Of a stretch of 64,000 nucleotides of DNA, positions 59,404-64,000 are shown in pieces (positions within the stretch are counted from its first letter, which is position 1; each line of letters starts with the position of its first letter). The stretch spans positions 2,790,001-2,854,000 of the forward strand of contig OY969889.1 of assembly GCA_963704335.1 (NCBI GenBank). Reading direction: 5' to 3'. The translations under genes and the position numbers were made by a program. The notes beneath the pieces are model-generated. The model worked only from the letters and a program-made list of their open reading frames with translations. It did no database searches and was not told the origin of the DNA. This DNA is from PALSA-612 sp963704335. GTDB taxonomy: Bacteria > Actinomycetota > Thermoleophilia > Gaiellales > Gaiellaceae.

Positions 59404-60630
59404 CTAGCCCGGCACTTCGGCGAGGTCGTCGATGCTCGGCGCGTTCCGGATTGCCGGGCTGAACGTCGCCCACAGGGCAAGACAGAGCGCTAGCACCACG
59501 CACACGCCGATGGCGGCTCGGGCTGACACCTCGGTGATGAGCACGCCCGTGATGAGCGGGCCGATCGGCGAGATGACGATCGCGAACGTCGTCCATGCCG
59601 ACTCCGCTCGGCCGAGCAGCCGGTCGGGCGTCATCGCGATCCGGTACCCATGGACGACCGAATCGGTGGACGGGATGACGAGCGCGGTCGGCAACAGGCA
59701 CACGGCGAGCACGTAGACGCTCGGCCAGACGAGAAACGCTGCACAACCCACCCAGGTCCAGAGCTCGAGCACGAACACGGCTCGGACGGGTAAGGCCCGC
59801 CGGATGTACGGCGAGAGCATCGTCCCGGGAAGGATGCCCGCGAAGAACACGGCCACGAGCAGGCCCACCTCGCCTCCCGAGAGCCCCTGGTCGGTGCCGA
59901 TGACGACGATCGCGAAGAGGATGCTCGGGCCGACGAAGTTGAGCAGGCCGAAGATCACAGCAACGGTTCGAAGGAATGGCTGGCGCCAGACGTACCGGAC
60001 GCCTTCGAGCAGCTGTGCACGAAGCGATGAGGTATCGCGCTCCCGTTTTTCTTGGAACGAGGCACGCATCATGAGCAACGAGATCGCCGAGAAGGCATAC
60101 GAGATGACATCCACGACGAAGGGCAGTACGCGGGCGATCGCAAAGAGGGCGCCGCCCAGCGGTGAACCGGCAAGTTGCACGACCGCGTTTCGCCCGCTCT
60201 GGACGGCGGCGGCGTCCGGCAGCTGATGCATCGGGACGACCGACCGCACCGAACCCGGATAGGCGGCCATGAAGAACGCCGTTCCGACGCCCTCGACGAA
60301 TGCGATCACGGAGATCAGCCAGAACGCATCCGAGCCCAGAGCGACGACGATTACGAGGACGCTCACTGCGACGACACGCACGGCATCCGCACCGATCATC
60401 AGCCACTTCCGGTCCCAGCGATCGGCCACTACCCCTGCCGGCAGCGCGAAGAGCGCATGCGGGATCGTGCGCGCGAAGAGCACGAAGCCGGCCATAGCCG
60501 CCGAGCCCGTGAGCGCGAGCACGAGCAGCGGATAGGCGATCGACGTGAGCCGCGTCCCGATGTTGGACAGCAACTGCCCGGTCTGGAGCAGCATGAAGTC
60601 GCGGTTTCGGCGCAGGGGGACCGCGTTCAC
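59404..60630 (-). CDS. MFS transporter (enterobactin exporter-like)
   Basis: The product has 408 residues with 12 predicted membrane spans. FMLLQTGQLLSNIGTRLTSI is the N-terminus and GVVADRWDRKWLMIGADAV motif A. AYPGSVRSVVPMHQLPDAA, AVQSGRNAVVQLAGSPLGG and RYVWRQPFLRTVAVIFGLLN match EntS/MefA-type exporters. It is probably an efflux pump or secondary metabolite exporter. It lies directly upstream of acdS on the same strand, so the two may be in one transcript. It is divergent from the MarR-like gene at 60660, 30 bp away. Confidence 0.9.
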   Translation of the reverse strand: MNAVPLRRNRDFMLLQTGQLLSNIGTRLTSIAYPLLVLALTGSAAMAGFVLFARTIPHALFALPAGVVADRWDRKWLMIGADAVRVVAVSVLVIVVALGSDAFWLISVIAFVEGVGTAFFMAAYPGSVRSVVPMHQLPDAAAVQSGRNAVVQLAGSPLGGALFAIARVLPFVVDVISYAFSAISLLMMRASFQEKRERDTSSLRAQLLEGVRYVWRQPFLRTVAVIFGLLNFVGPSILFAIVVIGTDQGLSGGEVGLLVAVFFAGILPGTMLSPYIRRALPVRAVFVLELWTWVGCAAFLVWPSVYVLAVCLLPTALVIPSTDSVVHGYRIAMTPDRLLGRAESAWTTFAIVISPIGPLITGVLITEVSARAAIGVCVVLALCLALWATFSPAIRNAPSIDDLAEVPG

Positions 60631-60659
60631 GCGACGACGCTATCCGTTAGAACACCCAG

Positions 60660-61736
60660 GTGCCCGTTCCGCTGTCGACGCCTCTGTCGCAGCTGCTGAT
60701 CGCCTTCACGATCGAGTTCGACAACGAGCTCCATCACCGGCTCCAGGCGGCCGGCCTCGGCCAACGCCTTCCCATCTCGATGGTGATGTGGTCGAACTTC
60801 CTGCGGTTCGTCGGGGACGGCATCGCGGTGGGTGACCTGCCCGGAGCGTCAGGGATCCCGAAGTCGCGAACGCTCTCCACGCTCGGCGGCATGGAGCGGT
60901 GGCGATACGTGTTCGTCAGCGCCAAGCCCACCGGAGCTGCCCCGAAGTCGAAGCGCGACGGCTGGGGCAGCGCTCGAGCGCTCAAGCCCGAGTGGCTCGT
61001 CCGCCCCGCGCCCCGCGGCGAAAAGGTGCAGGAGATCGCACCGCCGTTGTTCGGCGAGATCGAGAAGCGGTGGGAAGAGCGACTCGGAGCGGCAACGGTC
61101 GTCGAGCTCCGTCGGGCGTCCGCGCCGGTGATCCGAGGGCTCGACGTCGAGCTCCCCGAGTACCTGCCGATCGTCGACGGCAGGAAAGGGATGGTCGCCG
61201 AGATCGACCGGCGCGAGGGAGCGACGACCGCGCCTCACCTGTCCGCACTTCTCGCTCAGGTGCTCCTCGCGTACACACTCGACTTCGAGCGCAGGTCGGA
61301 GCTGTCGTTGCCGCTGGCCGCAAACTTCGTGCGCGTCCTCGGCAAGACGGGTAGCGATGTCCGTGAGCTACCCGCGGCCGCAGGCGTGTCCGGGGAAGCG
61401 ACGACCATGGCGCTGAACTTCCTGGAGAGAACTGGCTACGTCTCGGTCGAGGCGAAGCTCGCTCGCCTGACGGCCAAAGGCCTGAAGGCGCAGGCCGCCG
61501 CTCCCGCACTGCACGCGGAGGTCGAACGAGAATGGAAGCCGCAACGGCTGCGCAAAGCCATGGCCGGAGTCCTCGATCAGCACAGGCTTTCCGAGGGCTT
61601 GCATCCGTATCCGGACGGCTGGCGCGCGAGAAAGCGCTACGTCGAGCAGACGAATGCGGTCATCGAAGACCCGACGGGACGGCTGCCGCACTATCCGATA
61701 GTGCTCCACCGCGGCGGATGGCCGGACGGCAGCTAG
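60660..61736 (+). CDS. tandem winged-helix (MarR-like) protein
   Basis: The product has 358 residues. Two similar winged-helix units are present. The first is ~7-100: LLIAFTIEFDNELHHRLQ, GDLPGASGIPKSRTLSTLGG. The second is ~190-290: LLAQVLLAYTLDFERRSEL and RELPAAAGVSGEATTMALNF. It is a fused pair of MarR-type DNA-binding domains, so one chain could bind DNA as a pseudo-dimer. I recall such proteins in actinobacteria without a known target. The start is GTG 60660, divergent from the MFS gene, which it might regulate. Confidence 0.75.
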   Translation: MPVPLSTPLSQLLIAFTIEFDNELHHRLQAAGLGQRLPISMVMWSNFLRFVGDGIAVGDLPGASGIPKSRTLSTLGGMERWRYVFVSAKPTGAAPKSKRDGWGSARALKPEWLVRPAPRGEKVQEIAPPLFGEIEKRWEERLGAATVVELRRASAPVIRGLDVELPEYLPIVDGRKGMVAEIDRREGATTAPHLSALLAQVLLAYTLDFERRSELSLPLAANFVRVLGKTGSDVRELPAAAGVSGEATTMALNFLERTGYVSVEAKLARLTAKGLKAQAAAPALHAEVEREWKPQRLRKAMAGVLDQHRLSEGLHPYPDGWRARKRYVEQTNAVIEDPTGRLPHYPIVLHRGGWPDGS

Positions 61737-61814
61737 TTAGGAGGGGCTGGCGAAACAGCGACTGTGCCGCCGGAATCACGCTGGAGGCCGCGCTGCGGCG
61801 TCCTCGGTCGCCCA

Positions 61815-61830
61815 CGTACTAGTTAGTACG
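61815..61830. promoter_or_regulatory. short perfect inverted repeat in the gap before the cyclase gene
   Basis: CGTACTA and TAGTACG flank GT. The repeat lies between the convergent MarR-like and cyclase genes. It may be a weak stem or a protein site. The rest of the 61737-61901 gap shows nothing else. Confidence 0.3.
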
Positions 61831-61901
61831 CGGGCTCCCTGCGTCCTTGCATCACAACCTCCAGCGCGCCCCGGCGACGAGCACCGTTCCGCCAGACCCT
61901 C

Positions 61902-63304
61902 CTAGCTCCTGAGCACGTAGGCCTCGATCGGCTCCGCTTTTCCCTTTACCCGCAGCTCGGGCATCCGCTCGACGAGCGTGCCGGGCGGCAGCCTGCGGAC
62001 GGTCGCCGCGCCGAGCACGACCTCGCCCACCGGCGCTACGGACTCCAGCCGGGAGGCGAGGTTGACCGTGTCACCGACGACGCCGTGCTTGCGATGCCCG
62101 CGATCGCCCCGCCGACGACGCCGGCCAGCACCTCGCCGCTGTTGACGCCGGCGCGGAAGCGTGGCCAGTCCGGATGATCGCGCGCTACCGCCGCGGCCGT
62201 CGCCTGGAGGTCTCTGGCAGCAGCCACGGCCACGGCCGGGTGATCGGGCAGGTCGCCGGCCTTGTTGAAGATCACCATCACCTCGTCCCCGATGACCTGG
62301 TGGACCTCGCCGCCGGACTGCTCCATCAGCGGGATGATCCTGCCGAAGTACGCGTTCAGCATGGCGGTGACTTCCTCCGGGGAGTGACGTTCGGCAAACG
62401 CCGTGAAGCCGGCCAGATCGGCGAAAAGGATGCTGACGTCCTGGGCGCCCGCCAGCGTCTCGTCGAGGTAAAGCGCGCTGTACCGCTCCTCGTGCCACTC
62501 TCGGCGTGAGGCAAGAGCAATCGCGACGAAGGCCAGCAGCATGAGCACGTGCCACTCCCACCAGGACGCGCGCCAGTTGCGGGCCCAGGCGATGACGATC
62601 ATCGCCTCCGCCAGGAGCGCGAGCGCGACCGTTACGGCGAAGACGAACGTCGCGCCGCGACGGCGGTAGAGGCGGAGGTAGCCGAGCGCGGCCAGTGCGA
62701 AGAGAGCGATTCCGGCCACAGCGAGCGTGACCTGCCAGCCGTCGAGCTCTTCGGCTGCGATCGGCGCGTCGAGCGGCCATGTCTCCGTGAGCGAGACAAC
62801 GCCCCACAGCACGAGCACGCCGACTAGCGCGACGACGAGAAGGGTCGAGCGCTCCATCACGGCCGCCGAGCGCCCTCGGCTGAGCTCGATGGCGGACGCG
62901 GCCGCAAGCAGCGCTGCGACGACTAGCCCGACCGGTGTCGCCAGCTCGAAGCCGGCGTTCGCGCCGAGCAGCACGTTCGGCGTCGCCAACGCGTGCAGCG
63001 CGAGGAAGCCGAAGCTGGCCATGAACGCGAGCGAGATCAGGAACAGCCTCGCGTCGCGACGGCGCCGGGCCGTGGCGCTGACGGCATAGCCGAGCCCGAG
63101 CGTGACCAGCGCGGCCGCGAGCACGAGCCAGAAGTGCGCCACGTGGCTCTCCCAGCGGTAGTCGATGCCCGAGGCGAGCAGGAAGAGCGCGAGTAGCGCA
63201 AGCGGGGCGAGCGCGAGCGCGACACCGAACCAGATGAGCATCGTCCGCTCGCTTCTCGACGTGGGCCGCTGCGGCAGAGCGGTCACACGGATGTTGTACC
63301 CCAT
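61902..63304 (-). CDS. membrane-bound class III adenylate/guanylate cyclase, C-terminal frame break
   Basis: About eight membrane helices (ERTMLIWFGVALALAPLALL to WEWHVLMLLAFVAIALASRR) precede a class III cyclase domain. VSILFADLAGFTAFAERHS, MLNAYFGRIIPLMEQSGG and VHQVIGDEVMVIFNKAGDL hold both metal Asp residues. RFRAGVNSGEVLAGVVG follows. The frame then breaks at ~62107-62112 in a GGGG run. The natural end GHRKHGVVGDTVNLASRLES and GKAEPIEAYVLRS lies in the next frame, to TAG 61902. The break would remove the last ~70 residues. ATG 63304 is the start. A sequencing error in the G run would fully explain it. Confidence 0.85.
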
Positions 63305-63321
63305 TCGTTACAACACAGACC

Positions 63322-63515
63322 ATGGCCGAGGGAGTTGCCGTGAGTGTCGCGATCGTCGGAGCCGGCCCGGCTGGGCTCTCGACTAGTCATGAACTGACGA
63401 AGCTGGGAGTCGAGCACACGGTCCTCGAACTGGCCGGATCGGGCAGACGTGGCGGGACCTATGGGACAGGTTCTGCCTTGTCACGCCCAACTGGTCGGTG
63501 CTCGCGTATCCGTAG
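63322..63515 (+). pseudogene. flavin-containing monooxygenase, N-terminal fragment
   Basis: VAIVGAGPAGLSTSHELTKL is the FAD-binding start of a flavoprotein monooxygenase. After a 1-base break near 63433-63438 the next frame gives TWRDLWDRFCLVTPNWSV and stops at TAG 63513. All later domains are missing. A dead remnant beside the tmRNA gene. Confidence 0.7.
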
Positions 63516-63540
63516 CCGGCCTCGATAGCGTTATGACACC

Positions 63541-63563
63541 AAAGGGGGCCGCGAGGCCCCTTT
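63541..63563. terminator. bidirectional terminator-like hairpin
   Basis: AAAGGGGGCC pairs with GGCCCCTTT around GCGA, with one bulged G. T-rich edges on both strands suit a terminator in either direction. It lies 200 bp past the tmRNA 3' end. Confidence 0.6.
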
Positions 63564-63733
63564 GTTCGGGCCGCATGACGAGGTCGCCCGCGACCGCGTC
63601 ACTCGAGTACCCGCTCCAGCGGTACGCGAGCTGCTGGAACTGCCTGACCACCGAGACGCGCAGGACTGAGGACATGCGCCGCCGCTCCCGACATGGCGGG
63701 AGCGGCTCGCTAAGGCTCTCGGAGAACGGACCT

Positions 63734-63760
63734 CGGCCGGAAATCGCAGATTTCCGGCCG
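63734..63760 (-). terminator. hairpin directly after tmRNA
   Basis: CGGCCGGAAATC pairs perfectly with GATTTCCGGCCG around a 3-base loop (12-bp stem). It lies five bases past the tmRNA 3' end at 63766. It likely ends or trims the tmRNA transcript. There is no clear T run. Confidence 0.7.
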
Positions 63761-63765
63761 ATTGA

Positions 63766-64000
63766 TGGAGGCGGCGGGAATCGAACCCGCGTCCGCGGTC
63801 GCACCGGGCAGAGCGTCTACGAGCGTAGCCTGCGCTTTGATCTCACCCGGACGGCCGGTTCGCAGGCGACCTACCGCCGGGCCAGCCATCCTTTGGTCTC
63901 ACCCCTCCGGCGATTGGCTTTCCTTCGGGGCCAGCCCGTTATCTGACGCCGCTTGTCCGAACCACGGGCCGAGTTCGGAGCGACGCACTACCTAAGGTTC
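63766..64000 (-). ncRNA. ssrA: tmRNA (ssrA), 3' part only
   Basis: On the minus strand the end reads GGACGCGGGTTCGATTCCCG followed by CCGCCTCCA. This is the T arm and acceptor 3' side of the tRNA-like domain of tmRNA. Before it lie a long paired stem and pseudoknot-like GC blocks (for example GGCTACGCTCGTAGACG). The CCA is not encoded. The 5' half, with the tag reading frame, lies beyond the right edge of the window. tmRNA rescues stalled ribosomes with SmpB. Confidence 0.87.

Overview
The window is high-GC, gene-dense bacterial DNA, most likely from an actinobacterium of the Thermoleophilia/Gaiellales kind. This is inferred from the gene content: a resuscitation-promoting-factor-like enzyme, a luciferase-like monooxygenase of the F420 type, SARP/BTAD regulators fused to cyclase and kinase modules, several class III nucleotide cyclases, and many GTG/TTG starts with ATGA overlaps. 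No rRNA is present, so the placement is tentative.

The left 40 kb is organised around one intact tRNA gene with anticodon CAT (39994-40067, minus strand). The 3' half of this tRNA is repeated four times, at about 805, 10340, 14682 and 38213. Each copy carries the same ~130-bp arm sequence on its right side. I read this as a tandem array of four islands that entered the same tRNA 3' end. Island D (805-10340) holds a membrane-anchored ClpB-like AAA+ ATPase fused to a release-factor-2-like domain without a GGQ loop, and a very large SARP-cyclase-kinase-NTPase-WD40 protein split by a frameshift. Island C (10340-14682) holds an alpha/beta hydrolase, an FMN reductase, a broken TIR-CHAT gene, an orphan barstar-like gene and a small conserved protein. 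Island B (14682-38213) is larger and metabolic: Rieske protein and ferredoxin reductases, universal stress proteins, a PrpD/ComA-like/glutaredoxin operon, AlkA-like glycosylase, FolE with a reductase and a RibD-like protein, an MFS pump, a flavoprotein, an OLD-type nuclease, a LuxR-type two-component pair and an integrase fragment at its right end. Island A (38213-39994) holds a hydrolase-cyclase fusion.

To the right of the tRNA (40-64 kb) the sequence looks like ordinary chromosome: YjbQ, Rpf-like lysozyme, LLM oxidoreductase, sulfatase, PlsC, an OmpR-type two-component operon with candidate target sites, a CHASE3 kinase and its regulator, a REC-GGDEF-REC-HD-GYP protein, PhoD, a MerB-like protein, ACC deaminase, two MFS/MarR-type genes, a membrane-bound cyclase, and the 3' part of tmRNA at the window edge. 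The far left edge carries the N-terminal part of a SagB-type dehydrogenase.

Signalling dominates: three class III cyclases, one Ser/Thr kinase, three two-component systems and a c-di-GMP enzyme. At least six otherwise recognisable genes are interrupted by single-base frame breaks, several in G/C runs. Either the assembly has indel errors or the islands are decaying, and both should be considered when reading the broken entries.
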